Source of the DNA: CAVSMC01 sp963728935
GTDB taxonomy: Bacteria > Pseudomonadota > Gammaproteobacteria > Burkholderiales > Casimicrobiaceae
Direction of reading: 5' to 3'
DNA length: 64,000 bases
Assembly (NCBI GenBank): GCA_963728935.1
Contig: CAVSMC010000009.1
Location: 71,928-135,927 of the forward strand
Below the pieces are notes generated by a model. That model was not told the origin of the DNA and did not search any database. It saw only the letters and a list, made by a program, of their open reading frames with translations. The first letter of the stretch is position 1, and every line of letters starts with the position of its first letter. A program made the position numbers and the translations under genes. Below, in pieces: positions 9,065 through 17,343 of the stretch.

Positions 9065-11923
9065 ATGAACACGATCGCCGGCAAGGACGGACGAGCGGAC
9101 GACGGTCTGGCGCAGACGGCCGTCGCGCAAGGGCTCGCGAGCGCCCACGCGGCGTGGGTCGCCGGCGATCGCGCGCAAGCGAACGCGCTGTTGCATGCGC
9201 TTGCCGCCCGTGAACCGACGGCCGCGGCTGTGTGGGCGCGGCTTGGCGGTTACGCGCTCGAAAGCAACGACAACGAGGCGGCGCGTGCGCACCTCGAACG
9301 CGCGGTCGCGCAGACGCCCGACGACGCCGCCGGGTGGACCAATCTGGGCACTGCGCGACTTCGCCTCGGATCGATCGACGACGCCATCGCTGCCTACCGG
9401 CGCGCCCTCGCGCTCGACCCGCGACGAATCGGCGCACGGGTCAATCTGGCCAACGCGCTTCAGCAGATCGGCGATCTCGACGTGGCGGTCGCGGAGCTCG
9501 AGGCGGCGCTGGAGCTGCAACCGGACGCGGTCGAGATCCTCAACAACCTTGGCAATCTCTACAAGGACCAGGGACGACTCGGCGACGCGCTCGGCGCATA
9601 CGAAGCGGCGCAGCGCGCCGACCCCCAGTTCCGGCCGGCGTTCTCCAACCTGCTCGCCGCGACGAAGCTCTCGCCGCGGCATACGCCTGTCGCTGCCTTC
9701 GCGCTGCATCGCGCGTTCGCCGAGCGCTTCGAGCTCCGCTGGCAAGCGCACTACGTGCCCCCGGCGAACGATGCCGATCCCGATCGGACGCTGCGCATCG
9801 GTTACGTGTCGCCCGATTGCCATACGGCGCTGCCGGCGTTCATCGAGCCCGTGCTGCGAAGCCACGAGCGCGCCCGCTTCAAGATCTTTGCGTACTTCAA
9901 CAACGCGCAGCCGGAAAGCGTCTGCGCGCGGCTTGGGCCGATCGAGGCGCGGGTGACGAAGGGCGCGACGGACGACGTCGTCGCGCAATGGGTCCGCGAC
10001 GATCGAATCGACATCCTGATCGACATCGCGGGCCACACCGGACATAACCGGCTCGGCGTGTTCGGCCGCAAGCCGGCGCCGGTTCAGATCACATGGCTCG
10101 ACTATCTCGGCACGACCGGCCTCGACAGCGTCGACTACCGGCTGACCGATGCCGTCGCCGATCCGCCCGGCGCAAGCGATGCGTTGCACAGCGAAACGTT
10201 GCTCCGACTCGAAGCGACGCAGTGGTGCTGGAATCCGCCGTCCGAACCGCGGGCACCGGCGCCGCTGCCTGCGCTCGCCGCCGGACACTTGACGCTCGGC
10301 TCGTTCAACAATTGCGCGAAGCTCACCGACGAGACGCTCGCATTGTGGGGCCGCGTTCTTCGCGAGCTGCCGAGCGCGCGTCTGGTGGTCGTCGGCGTCG
10401 CGCCTGGATTCGCGCAGGCGCGCGTTCGCAACGCACTCGGCGCGCGTGTCGAGCTCGTGCCACGACTTTCAGCGGAGGCATTCCGGCGGGCGATCGCCGA
10501 CGTCGACATCGCGCTCGATCCGGTGCCGTTCTCCGGGGCGACGACGACGCTCGAAGCGCTTTGGCAAGGCGTGCCCGTCGTCACGCGAGTCGGGGCGACA
10601 TCGGCGTCGCGGTCGAGCGCGAGCATCCTGACCACCGTTGGACTCGCCGACTGGATCGCGGCCGACGACCACGCGTACGTCGCGATCGTGCGGCGCGCCG
10701 TGGACTCGATCGCGGCACTGGGCGCTTTGCGCTCAGGTTTGCCGCAGCGGTTGCAGCGAAGCGCGCTCTGCGACGCCCTGCGCTTCACGCGCGGCCTCGA
10801 GCGCGTGCTGAGAGACACCTGGACGACGTGGTGCGACGCGCGGCGCACGGTCGGCGCGTCCGACGGCGCATTGCCTCGCGGCGCTCGCAGCGCGAGCGCG
10901 TTGCCCGCGCCCGCGCAGCACCGCCTCGAAGCCGACGCGCGGCTCGCCGCGCTCGATTGCGCATTGCAGGCCGGCCGGGGCGTAGAGGTCGTCGACGACG
11001 CGCGCGCACTCGTCGACGACGAGCCGGGTTGGCACGCGGCGCACCGTGCGTACCTGCAGGTGCTGCTCGAATGGGCGCGCACGCAGCCGGGACTCGTCGC
11101 GCGCGTGTTTCCGCCGCCGGCCGCGCCGGCGCACACGCCGAAGGTATCGGTCATCGTGTGCTCGATCGACGCCAACCGCTTCCGCCGCGTCAGCGCAGCG
11201 TATCAGCGCCGCTTCGGCGGTCGTCCTTTGCAGATCATCGGCGTGCACGACGCGCGCTCGCTCGCCGAGGCCTACAACCGCGCGGCGGAGAGAGCGTCGG
11301 GTGACGTTCTGATCTTTTCGCACGACGACATCGATCTCGTCGGCAGCGACTTCGCGCCGCGCCTGATCGCGCATCTCGATCGGTACGACGGCGTCGGGGT
11401 CGCCGGCGCATCGCGTGTCAGCGCTCCGCGATGGACCGATGCCGGCCAGCGCGCCATCCACGGCCATATCCTTCATCCGGCGCCCGCCGGTCGGCGCGGC
11501 GTGCTGCTGATGGCGTTGGGGTTCCAGCAGCCCGTGTGCGAGAACATCCGCGTGCTCGACGGCGCGTTCATCGCCGTCCATCGCCACGTCTGGGAAGCGC
11601 AGCGGTTCGACGCCGACCGCTTCGACGGCTTTCACTTGTACGATCTCGATTTCACGTGGCGCGCGAGCGGCGCCGGTGCGCGCCTTGCCGTCGCGGCCGA
11701 CCTGCTGCTCTTCCACGCGTCGCTCGGCAAATACGACGACGTGTGGCGCCGCTACGCGCGCCGTTTCATCGCCTCTGCCGGCCTCGACCCGTTGCATCCG
11801 CCGCGGCCGGGCGGACTGCAGACGCGTCTGGAAACGGCCGAGCAGCTCGATGCGCTACGTGCGGCAATGGTGCATTTTCGCTACGGCGCGCCGGTCATGC
11901 GCGCGCAAGCCCAGCGCGATTAG
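9065..11923 (+). CDS. TPR / OGT-like (GT41) / GT2-like fusion glycosyltransferase
   Basis: About 952 residues in three parts. Residues about 15-190 are TPRs (for example DDAIAAYRRALALDPRRIGARVNLANAL). Residues about 240-600 match the bacterial SPINDLY/O-GlcNAc-transferase catalytic region: IGYVSPDCHTALPAFIEPVL, HTGHNRLGVFGRKPAPVQIT, GTTGLDSVDYRLTDAVADPP, GSFNNCAKLTDETLALWGRV and GATTTLEALWQGVPVVT. The last 250 residues resemble a GT2-type domain: PKVSVIVCSIDANRFRRVS, DVLIFSHDDIDLVGSDFAPR (a DDxD-like motif) and FHLYDLDFTWRASGAGARLA. It probably modifies proteins or surface glycans. The usual FRxH block is replaced by SPDCH. I chose ATG 9065; an in-frame GTG at 9023 adds an unlikely Arg-rich stretch. 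The stop overlaps the convergent neighbour's stop. Confidence 0.88.
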   Translation: MNTIAGKDGRADDGLAQTAVAQGLASAHAAWVAGDRAQANALLHALAAREPTAAAVWARLGGYALESNDNEAARAHLERAVAQTPDDAAGWTNLGTARLRLGSIDDAIAAYRRALALDPRRIGARVNLANALQQIGDLDVAVAELEAALELQPDAVEILNNLGNLYKDQGRLGDALGAYEAAQRADPQFRPAFSNLLAATKLSPRHTPVAAFALHRAFAERFELRWQAHYVPPANDADPDRTLRIGYVSPDCHTALPAFIEPVLRSHERARFKIFAYFNNAQPESVCARLGPIEARVTKGATDDVVAQWVRDDRIDILIDIAGHTGHNRLGVFGRKPAPVQITWLDYLGTTGLDSVDYRLTDAVADPPGASDALHSETLLRLEATQWCWNPPSEPRAPAPLPALAAGHLTLGSFNNCAKLTDETLALWGRVLRELPSARLVVVGVAPGFAQARVRNALGARVELVPRLSAEAFRRAIADVDIALDPVPFSGATTTLEALWQGVPVVTRVGATSASRSSASILTTVGLADWIAADDHAYVAIVRRAVDSIAALGALRSGLPQRLQRSALCDALRFTRGLERVLRDTWTTWCDARRTVGASDGALPRGARSASALPAPAQHRLEADARLAALDCALQAGRGVEVVDDARALVDDEPGWHAAHRAYLQVLLEWARTQPGLVARVFPPPAAPAHTPKVSVIVCSIDANRFRRVSAAYQRRFGGRPLQIIGVHDARSLAEAYNRAAERASGDVLIFSHDDIDLVGSDFAPRLIAHLDRYDGVGVAGASRVSAPRWTDAGQRAIHGHILHPAPAGRRGVLLMALGFQQPVCENIRVLDGAFIAVHRHVWEAQRFDADRFDGFHLYDLDFTWRASGAGARLAVAADLLLFHASLGKYDDVWRRYARRFIASAGLDPLHPPRPGGLQTRLETAEQLDALRAAMVHFRYGAPVMRAQAQRD

Positions 11924-12984
11924 ATCGCGGCGGCGATCGCCCGCCCGACATCGACAGTCTTCGCACGACCTCCGATGTCGCCGGTGCGCGGCGCCGACGG
12001 ATCGGCGAGCAAGCGTTCGATCGTGTTCACGATGGCGGCGCCGACGTCGGGATGGCCGAGATGGTCGAGCATCAGCGCAGCGCACCAGATCTGTCCGATC
12101 GGATTCGCGATGCCCTTGCCGGCGATGTCCGGTGCCGACCCGTGCACCGGCTCGAACAGCGACGGATACGCGCGCTCGGGATTGATGTTCGCCGACGGCG
12201 CGATGCCGATGGTGCCGCAGACCGCGGGCCCGAGATCGGACAGGATGTCGCCGAAGAGGTTCGACCCGACGACGACGTCGAAGATCTGCGGCTGACGGAC
12301 GAAGTGCGCGGTCAGGATGTCGATGTGATACTGGTCGGCGCGAATGTCCGGATATTGAGCGCACGCCGCGCGGAAGCGCTCGTCCCAGAACGGCATCGTG
12401 ATCGCGATGCCGTTCGACTTGGTCGCCGACGTCACGTGCTTCGCTCGCCGCTTGCGCGCGAGCTCGAACGCGAACTTGAGGATGCGGTCGACACCCTTGC
12501 GGCTGAACACCGATTCCTGGAACACGATCTCGCGGTCGGTTCCCTCGTACATGCGGCCGCCGACCGACGAATATTCGCCCTCGGTGTTTTCGCGAACGAC
12601 GACGAAGTCGATATCGCCGGGCTTGCGATTGGCGAGCGGCGTCGGGATTCCGGGCATCAACCGGCACGGCCGCATGTTCACGTACTGGTCGAATCCGCGG
12701 CGAAACTGGATCAGCGAGCCCCACAGCGACACGTGGTCGGGCACGGTCGCCGGCCAGCCGACGGCGCCGTAGAAGATGGCGTCGAAGCGCGACAGCGTCT
12801 CGAACCAGTCTTCGGGCATCATGCGGCCGTGCTTGACGTAGTAGTCGCAGTTCCAGTCGAAATGTTCGAACTCGAACGCGAGGCCGAACCGGGTGCCCGC
12901 CGCTTCGAGCACGCGCAGGCCTTCGGGAACGACTTCCTTGCCGATGCCGTCGCCCGGAATCACCGCGATGCGATGCGCGCTCAT
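11920..12984 (-). CDS. ttuC: Tartrate/D-malate dehydrogenase family protein
   Basis: 354 residues of the beta-decarboxylating dehydrogenase family that includes isopropylmalate and isocitrate dehydrogenases. IAVIPGDGIGKEVVPEGLRV is the N-terminus. HFDWNCDYYVKHGRMMPEDW and SLWGSLIQFRRGFDQYVNMR are typical of the tartrate/D-malate branch. VVRENTEGEYSSVGGR is the substrate block, and DVVVGSNLFGDILSDLGP and EPVHGSAPDIAGKGIANPIG are the metal and NAD blocks. It oxidises tartrate, D-malate or similar hydroxyacids with NAD+. A strong ribosome site (GGAGGA) is 5-6 nt from ATG 12984. Its TAA and the TAG of the convergent glycosyltransferase overlap in the four bases TTAG. The exact substrate within the family is uncertain. 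Confidence 0.88.
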   Translation of the reverse strand: MSAHRIAVIPGDGIGKEVVPEGLRVLEAAGTRFGLAFEFEHFDWNCDYYVKHGRMMPEDWFETLSRFDAIFYGAVGWPATVPDHVSLWGSLIQFRRGFDQYVNMRPCRLMPGIPTPLANRKPGDIDFVVVRENTEGEYSSVGGRMYEGTDREIVFQESVFSRKGVDRILKFAFELARKRRAKHVTSATKSNGIAITMPFWDERFRAACAQYPDIRADQYHIDILTAHFVRQPQIFDVVVGSNLFGDILSDLGPAVCGTIGIAPSANINPERAYPSLFEPVHGSAPDIAGKGIANPIGQIWCAALMLDHLGHPDVGAAIVNTIERLLADPSAPRTGDIGGRAKTVDVGRAIAAAI

Positions 12985-13122
12985 CTCTTCCTCCGTTCCG
13001 AGCGCGTTATTGTAGGCCTTCGCTCATCCATCCGTCCGATGGCGGCTGCGGCGCGGTCTTCCTACAGTGCGCATACGCGTCCAATCGCGCAACCCGCAAA
13101 CGTCCACTGGAGACTCTTCCAA

Positions 13123-13683
13123 ATGCCGCTCGTCCATGTTCGTCCGATCTCCCGATCGTTGTACCTTGGCACGCTGCTGATGCTCCAGCTCGCGCTCGTT
13201 ACGCAAGTCGCCCCGCCGCTCGCGCGCACGTTCAAGGCGCATGCGCTGTTCGCGTCGCTGCACGATGGCTGGCCGGTCGCCGCGCACCTGGTCGGGCTCG
13301 TGCTCTCGGTCGCGGGCGCGGCGCTCGCGTTGCAATTCCCGCTGCTCGCGATCGCCCGCCACGCGAAGCGCGGAACGTCGCGCTTCGCGGGGCTGCCTCA
13401 TTGGGCGATCGGCGTCGCGGTCGCGGGCGCGGCGCTGTTCGCCTCCGCTCTGATCACCGCGGCGATCGGCAGGCTGCTGTCGGACGACACCCGCGACGCG
13501 CTGTTCGCGATCGCGCAATCGACGGCGATCGCGGGCACCGCCGTCATGGCCGCCGGCGCGCTGTGCGCCGAGTTGCTGCGGCGAAGCGTTGCGCCGGTTC
13601 CCGTTCCGACAGCGCCCTGGCAATGCACGCCGGCACGAATCGAAGCGCTCGACCCGTCCGAGCGCGTCACGCGTGTCGCCTGA
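13123..13683 (+). CDS. Small membrane protein of unknown function
   Basis: 186 residues from ATG 13123, preceded by a GGAG ribosome site about 10 nt upstream. Four hydrophobic segments are visible: about residues 15-30, 45-70 (AAHLVGLVLSVAGAALALQF), 88-112 (WAIGVAVAGAALFASALITA) and 130-150. The C-terminal 30 residues are soluble (CTPARIEALDPSERVTRVA). Not recognised as a named family. Divergent from the tartrate-type dehydrogenase. A much longer open frame extends upstream across the dehydrogenase gene, but that part has antisense composition and is not counted. Confidence 0.72.
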   Translation: MPLVHVRPISRSLYLGTLLMLQLALVTQVAPPLARTFKAHALFASLHDGWPVAAHLVGLVLSVAGAALALQFPLLAIARHAKRGTSRFAGLPHWAIGVAVAGAALFASALITAAIGRLLSDDTRDALFAIAQSTAIAGTAVMAAGALCAELLRRSVAPVPVPTAPWQCTPARIEALDPSERVTRVA

Positions 13684-13715
13684 CGCCAATCGCGCTCGAC
13701 GCCGAAGGCAGCGCC

Positions 13716-13865
13716 ATGAACGCTCGTCACTTCTGGATCGGCGTCGTCGCGCAGGATCACGCCGAGCGCGCAATCGCGGGCGGCTTCGCGCAGGTGAACC
13801 ACGGCAAGGCCTGACCGCTCGAAAGGCTTCGCGCGGGCGACGGCTCGACGCCGCCCGCGTGCTGA
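13716..13865 (+). pseudogene. Remnant of an EVE-domain protein, interrupted and truncated
   Basis: From ATG 13716 the translation is RHFWIGVVAQDHAERAIAGG then FAQVNHGKA, after which TGA (13812-13814) interrupts. In the same frame it continues PLERLRAGDG and then hits another stop at 13863-13865. This matches my recollection of the EVE-domain N-terminus (xxWIGVVSxDHVxxGVxGGFxQxxHGKAxPLxRLxxGD), a nucleotide-modification-binding domain related to YTH/PUA folds. The usual protein has about 150 residues; only the first 43 codons remain. So this looks like decayed DNA with an in-frame nonsense change and a 3' deletion. Flanked by the membrane protein and the ElaA-like gene. Confidence 0.55.
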
Positions 13866-13879
13866 GCTAACGTCGCGGC

Positions 13880-14410
13880 ATGCCTGAGCCTCGTACCGAT
13901 CCGATGCGCGCCGCGCCGGATAGCGTCACCGCCATTGCGCCCGCGTGGCAGTGGGGGCGCTTGACCGACCTCGCGCCGTCCGATCTGTACGCCGCGATGG
14001 CGCTGCGCGGTCAGGTCTTCGTCGTCGAACAGCGGTGTGCTTTTCTCGACGCCGACGGCCTCGACGCGCGGTCGTGGCATCTGCTTGCCTGGCTTCGCTT
14101 GGACGACGCACCGGCGCTCGTCGCGTACCTGCGCGTCGTCGACCCCGGCGCCAAATACGACGAGCCGTCGATCGGCCGCATCGCGACGGCGCCTTCGGCG
14201 CGGCGAACCGGCCTCGGTCGGTTGCTGGTCGCCGAGGGCGTTGCACGTGCAAGCGCGCTCTATCCGGGCCAGCCCATTCGCATCGGTGCGCAGCGCTATC
14301 TCGAGTCGTTCTATGCGGGATTCGGCTTTCGCACCGTGTCGCAGCCGTACGACGAGGACGGCATCGCGCACGTCGAGATGCTCCGTGACGCCGAACGCAC
14401 GTTACGCTAG
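13880..14410 (+). CDS. GNAT-family N-acetyltransferase, ElaA-like
   Basis: 176 residues. The N-terminal block with ALRGQVFVVEQRCAFLDADG then DARSWHLLAWL is characteristic of the ElaA branch of GNAT acetyltransferases. IGRIATAPSARRTGLGRLLV is the acetyl-CoA binding motif A (RxxGxGxxL type), and YLESFYAGFGFRTVSQPYDE is motif B. The protein transfers acetyl from acetyl-CoA to an unknown amine. The first 22 residues are poorly conserved, so a start further downstream is possible, but ATG 13880 is the first available after the EVE remnant. Confidence 0.9.
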   Translation: MPEPRTDPMRAAPDSVTAIAPAWQWGRLTDLAPSDLYAAMALRGQVFVVEQRCAFLDADGLDARSWHLLAWLRLDDAPALVAYLRVVDPGAKYDEPSIGRIATAPSARRTGLGRLLVAEGVARASALYPGQPIRIGAQRYLESFYAGFGFRTVSQPYDEDGIAHVEMLRDAERTLR

Positions 14411-14454
14411 TGTGCCGAGTCGGACGTTGCGAAGATGAAGGAGCGGACGAAATT

Positions 14455-14621
14455 GGGCGCCAGACAAGGCGCGGGGCCGACAGCGTACCCGTGATACGCT
14501 GAGGCCGCGCAACGCCGTATGGCGCGCCCACTTTCGCCGCGAACTATCGAGTGAGCTACTGACTCGGCAAACGGACTGCAATTCGCCTGCCGGCGCGCGG
14601 ACATCGCGCGGCCGGCTTTTT
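14455..14621 (+). promoter_or_regulatory. Structured leader ending in an intrinsic terminator before the DMT transporter
   Basis: The 223 nt between the acetyltransferase and the transporter fold into nested stems. 14481-14487 (cagcgta) pairs exactly with 14495-14501. This is extended by ggcc (14475-14478 with 14503-14506) and gcgc (14469-14472 with 14507-14510). An outer gggcgcc (14455-14461) faces ggcgcgccc (14521-14529). A separate cgagt/actcg stem follows at 14548-14566, and ccgagt at 14414-14419 could compete for the same strand. The terminator ends 12 nt before the ATG. This is the layout of a riboswitch or attenuator, but the class is not one I recognise. Confidence 0.45.
14589..14621 (+). 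terminator. Rho-independent terminator
   Basis: An 11-bp GC stem (gccggcgcgcg at 14589-14599 with 14605-14616, one bulged G) and a 5-nt loop are followed directly by five T (14617-14621). It lies 12 nt upstream of the DMT transporter start. It therefore either ends transcripts from the acetyltransferase gene or gates transcription into the transporter. Confidence 0.72.
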
Positions 14622-14633
14622 GTTGCGCCGACG

Positions 14634-15551
14634 ATGAATACCGCTTCGCATGCGCACCGCCGCGCGGTGCTGATGATGATCGCTGCCGCGCTCTGTTGGT
14701 CGACCGGCGGCCTTCTCGTTCGCCAGGTTTCGATCGCGAGCGCCTGGGAGATCGTGTTCTGGCGTTCGCTCGCGATGTCGCTGTTCGTGGCAGCGACGCT
14801 CGCGATCATGCATGGCCGCCGCGCCGGCGCTGCGATCGCTGCCGTGGGCCGGCCCGGCTTGCTGTCCGGCGCACTGCTCGCCGGCACGTTCTTCTTCTTC
14901 ATCGCATCGATCACGCGAACGACGGTCGCGAACACGTTCGTGCTGATGAGCGTGTCGCCGTTTCTCGCGGCGCTCGCCGGCCGCGCGCTGCTGCGAGAAC
15001 GCGTTCCGGCGCGAACGTGGCTTGCGATGAGCGTCGCGTTCGCCGGCATCGTCGTGATGTTCGCCGACTCGCTCGACACCGGTCGGTTCGCCGGAAACCT
15101 GCTCGCGCTCGGCGTATCGTGCTGCTTCGCGCTCAACGTAACGATGCTGCGACGCTTCCGCGCGCACGCCGACATGCTGCCCACCGTCATGCTCGCCGGC
15201 GTCTTCTCGTTCGTCCCGGCATTCTTTCTCGCCGGAACGTTCACCGCGGCCGCGCACGACGTCGCCGTGTTGACGTTCATGGGCGTCGTGCAACTCGGAA
15301 CCGGCTGTCTGCTGATGACCGCAGCGTCGAGGTATCTTTCGGCGACCGAGCTCGGTCTGCTTGCGCTGCTCGAGCCGATTCTCGGGCCTCTTTGGGTCTG
15401 GGCGCTGATGGGCGAGCGGCCCGGCGCCGCGGCGCTCGCCGGCGGTGTAATCGTGCTGTGCGCGGTGCTTGCGAACGAGCTATTCGCCGCATGGAAAGAT
15501 GCCCGCCCGTCGGAGGCAGCCGGCGGGCCGCCACTGCCGCCGGGCGCATGA
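14634..15551 (+). CDS. EamA/DMT-family transporter
   Basis: 305 residues with ten hydrophobic segments in two repeats of five, the drug/metabolite transporter fold. AALCWSTGGLLVRQVSIASA and EIVFWRSLAM are the EamA start. TVANTFVLMSVSPFLAALAG and RVPARTWLAMSVAFAGIVVM close the first repeat. GTGCLLMTAASRYLSATELG and LLALLEPILGPLWVWALMGE are the second repeat's hallmark. It probably exports a small metabolite or amino acid through the inner membrane; the substrate is not predictable. The start is only 12 nt after the T-run of an intrinsic terminator, so expression is probably controlled by readthrough. The TSUP gene follows after 13 nt. Confidence 0.93.
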   Translation: MNTASHAHRRAVLMMIAAALCWSTGGLLVRQVSIASAWEIVFWRSLAMSLFVAATLAIMHGRRAGAAIAAVGRPGLLSGALLAGTFFFFIASITRTTVANTFVLMSVSPFLAALAGRALLRERVPARTWLAMSVAFAGIVVMFADSLDTGRFAGNLLALGVSCCFALNVTMLRRFRAHADMLPTVMLAGVFSFVPAFFLAGTFTAAAHDVAVLTFMGVVQLGTGCLLMTAASRYLSATELGLLALLEPILGPLWVWALMGERPGAAALAGGVIVLCAVLANELFAAWKDARPSEAAGGPPLPPGA

Positions 15552-15564
15552 GCCGGCCGCCGGC

Positions 15565-16326
15565 ATGACCTGGCCCGATTTTCCGCTCGCGTTCTATCCG
15601 GTCGCCGTGTTCGCAATCGTGCTCACCGGCATCGCGAAGGCCGGATTCGGCAGCGGCTCCGGCGGAATCGCCGTGCCGCTGATGTCGATCTTCATCGCCC
15701 CGCCGCAGGCCGCCGGCATCATGCTCCCGATCCTTTGCGCGATGGATGTCTTCGGCGCGTACGCGTATCGCGGCAGATGGTCGACGCCCCATCTGCGCGC
15801 GCTGCTGCCCGGCGCGCTGATCGGCATCGCGATCGGCGCGCTCGCGTTCGGCACGTTGCCGCTCGCCGCGATCCGGCTGCTGCTCGGAACGATCGCGATC
15901 TCGTTCACGCTGAACCAGTGGTTCTCGCTCACCGCGCGCTTCGTCGCCTCGCACGCGCAGCCAGGGCGCGTCGCCGGATGGTTCTGGGGCGCGGCGTCGG
16001 GCTTCACCAGCACGCTTGCGCACGCCGGCGGACCGCCGTTCGCCGTCTACATGCTCGCGCAGCGCATCGACAAGACGTTGCTCGTGTCGACGTCGGTCGC
16101 GTTCTTCCTCGCGGTCAATTACGCGAAGCTCGTGCCTTACGCGCTGCTCGGACAATTGACCCCTCCGAACCTGACGGCGTCGCTCGTGTTCGCACCGCTC
16201 GCGCCGCTCGGCATTGCGCCGGGCGTGTTTCTGCATCGACATCTGTCCGAGCGCACGTTCTACCAGATAAGTTACGCGCTGCTGTTCGCGACCGGCGTCA
16301 AGCTGATCTACGACGCCCTCGTCTAA
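15565..16326 (+). CDS. TSUP-family transporter (sulfite exporter TauE/SafE)
   Basis: 253 residues from ATG 15565 (MTWPDFPLAFYPVAVFAIVL), about eight transmembrane helices. The TSUP repeat motif is present in the first half (GIAKAGFGSGSGGIAVPLMS) and partly in the second (GAASGFTSTLAHAGGPPFAV). Members move sulfonates, sulfite or other organosulfur anions across the inner membrane. An upstream in-frame start overlapping the DMT gene exists, but the added residues are Arg/His-rich and unlike a membrane N-terminus. Likely in one transcript with the DMT transporter. Confidence 0.92.
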   Translation: MTWPDFPLAFYPVAVFAIVLTGIAKAGFGSGSGGIAVPLMSIFIAPPQAAGIMLPILCAMDVFGAYAYRGRWSTPHLRALLPGALIGIAIGALAFGTLPLAAIRLLLGTIAISFTLNQWFSLTARFVASHAQPGRVAGWFWGAASGFTSTLAHAGGPPFAVYMLAQRIDKTLLVSTSVAFFLAVNYAKLVPYALLGQLTPPNLTASLVFAPLAPLGIAPGVFLHRHLSERTFYQISYALLFATGVKLIYDALV

Positions 16327-16371
16327 AGCCGTTGCGCTATGATGCGCGCTTAGCTTCGCGCGCCGGACACC

Positions 16372-17343
16372 ATGAAGCAGACCTTTCTCGACTTCGAGCA
16401 GCCGATCGCCGAACTGCAGGCGAAGATCGACGAGCTTCGCTACGTGCACGAGGATTCCGCCGTCGACATCTCCGACGAGATCGCGCGGCTGCAGAAGAAG
16501 AGCCAGCAGCTCACCAAGGACATCTATTCGAAGCTGTCGGCATGGCAGATCGCGCAGGTCGCGCGCCATCCGCAACGTCCGTATACGCTCGACTACGTGA
16601 ACGGCCTGTTCAGCGAATTTCGCGAGCTCGCCGGCGACCGCACGTTCGCCGACGACGCCGCGATCGTCGGCGGCCTCGCGCGATTCAACGGCACGCCGTG
16701 CATGCTGATCGGCCACCAGAAGGGCCGCGACACCAAGGAGAAGATCCGCCGCAACTTCGGCATGCCGCGGCCCGAGGGCTATCGCAAGGCGTTGCGGCTG
16801 ATGAAGCTCGCCGAGAAGTTCGGGTTGCCGCTGTTCACGTTCGTCGATACGCCCGGCGCGTATCCGGGTATCGGCGCCGAGGAGCGCGGTCAATCGGAAG
16901 CGATCGGACGCAATCTGTTCGAGATGGCGGGCCTTCGCATACCGATCATCGTCACCGTGATCGGCGAAGGCGGCTCCGGCGGCGCGCTCGGGATCGCCGT
17001 CGGCGACGTCACGCTGATGCTCCAGTACGCGACGTATTCGGTGATCTCCCCCGAGGGCTGCGCGTCGATCCTGTGGAAGTCCGCCGAGCAGGCGCCCGAG
17101 GCGGCGGAGATCCTCGGCATCACCGCGACGCGATTGAAGCAGCTCGGCTTCATCGACAAGGTCGTCAACGAGCCGCTCGGCGGCGCGCATCGCGATCACG
17201 CGTCGATGATGGTGTCGCTCAAGAAGGCGCTGACCGACACGCTGCGCCAGCTCACCGAGCTGCCGCTCGATGCGCTGCTCGAGGCGCGCGAGGACAAGCT
17301 GCTCTCGTATGGCAAGTACAAGGAGATCACCGCAGGCGGATGA
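16372..17343 (+). CDS. accA: Acetyl-CoA carboxylase carboxyltransferase subunit alpha
   Basis: 323 residues, full length. It begins MKQTFLDFEQPIAELQAKID with the coiled N-terminal region. GHQKGRDTKEKIRRNFGMPR, FVDTPGAYPGIGAEERGQSE and EGGSGGALGIAVGDVTLMLQ are the crotonase-fold carboxyltransferase blocks; the last holds the oxyanion glycines. With AccD it transfers carboxyl from biotin-BCCP to acetyl-CoA, the first step of fatty-acid synthesis. accD is not in this window. The 3' end overlaps the probable start of tilS, a common arrangement in betaproteobacteria. Confidence 0.98.
   Translation: MKQTFLDFEQPIAELQAKIDELRYVHEDSAVDISDEIARLQKKSQQLTKDIYSKLSAWQIAQVARHPQRPYTLDYVNGLFSEFRELAGDRTFADDAAIVGGLARFNGTPCMLIGHQKGRDTKEKIRRNFGMPRPEGYRKALRLMKLAEKFGLPLFTFVDTPGAYPGIGAEERGQSEAIGRNLFEMAGLRIPIIVTVIGEGGSGGALGIAVGDVTLMLQYATYSVISPEGCASILWKSAEQAPEAAEILGITATRLKQLGFIDKVVNEPLGGAHRDHASMMVSLKKALTDTLRQLTELPLDALLEAREDKLLSYGKYKEITAGG

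Noticed and set aside
11431..13122. Long plus-strand extension upstream of the small membrane protein
   Set aside because: It crosses the dehydrogenase on the other strand and the end of the glycosyltransferase in another frame; the real start with a ribosome site is at 13123.
13812..13814. In-frame TGA in the EVE remnant read as selenocysteine
   Set aside because: No selenocysteine insertion hairpin follows, the frame ends again after 16 codons, and the rest of the domain is missing, so decay is the simpler reading.
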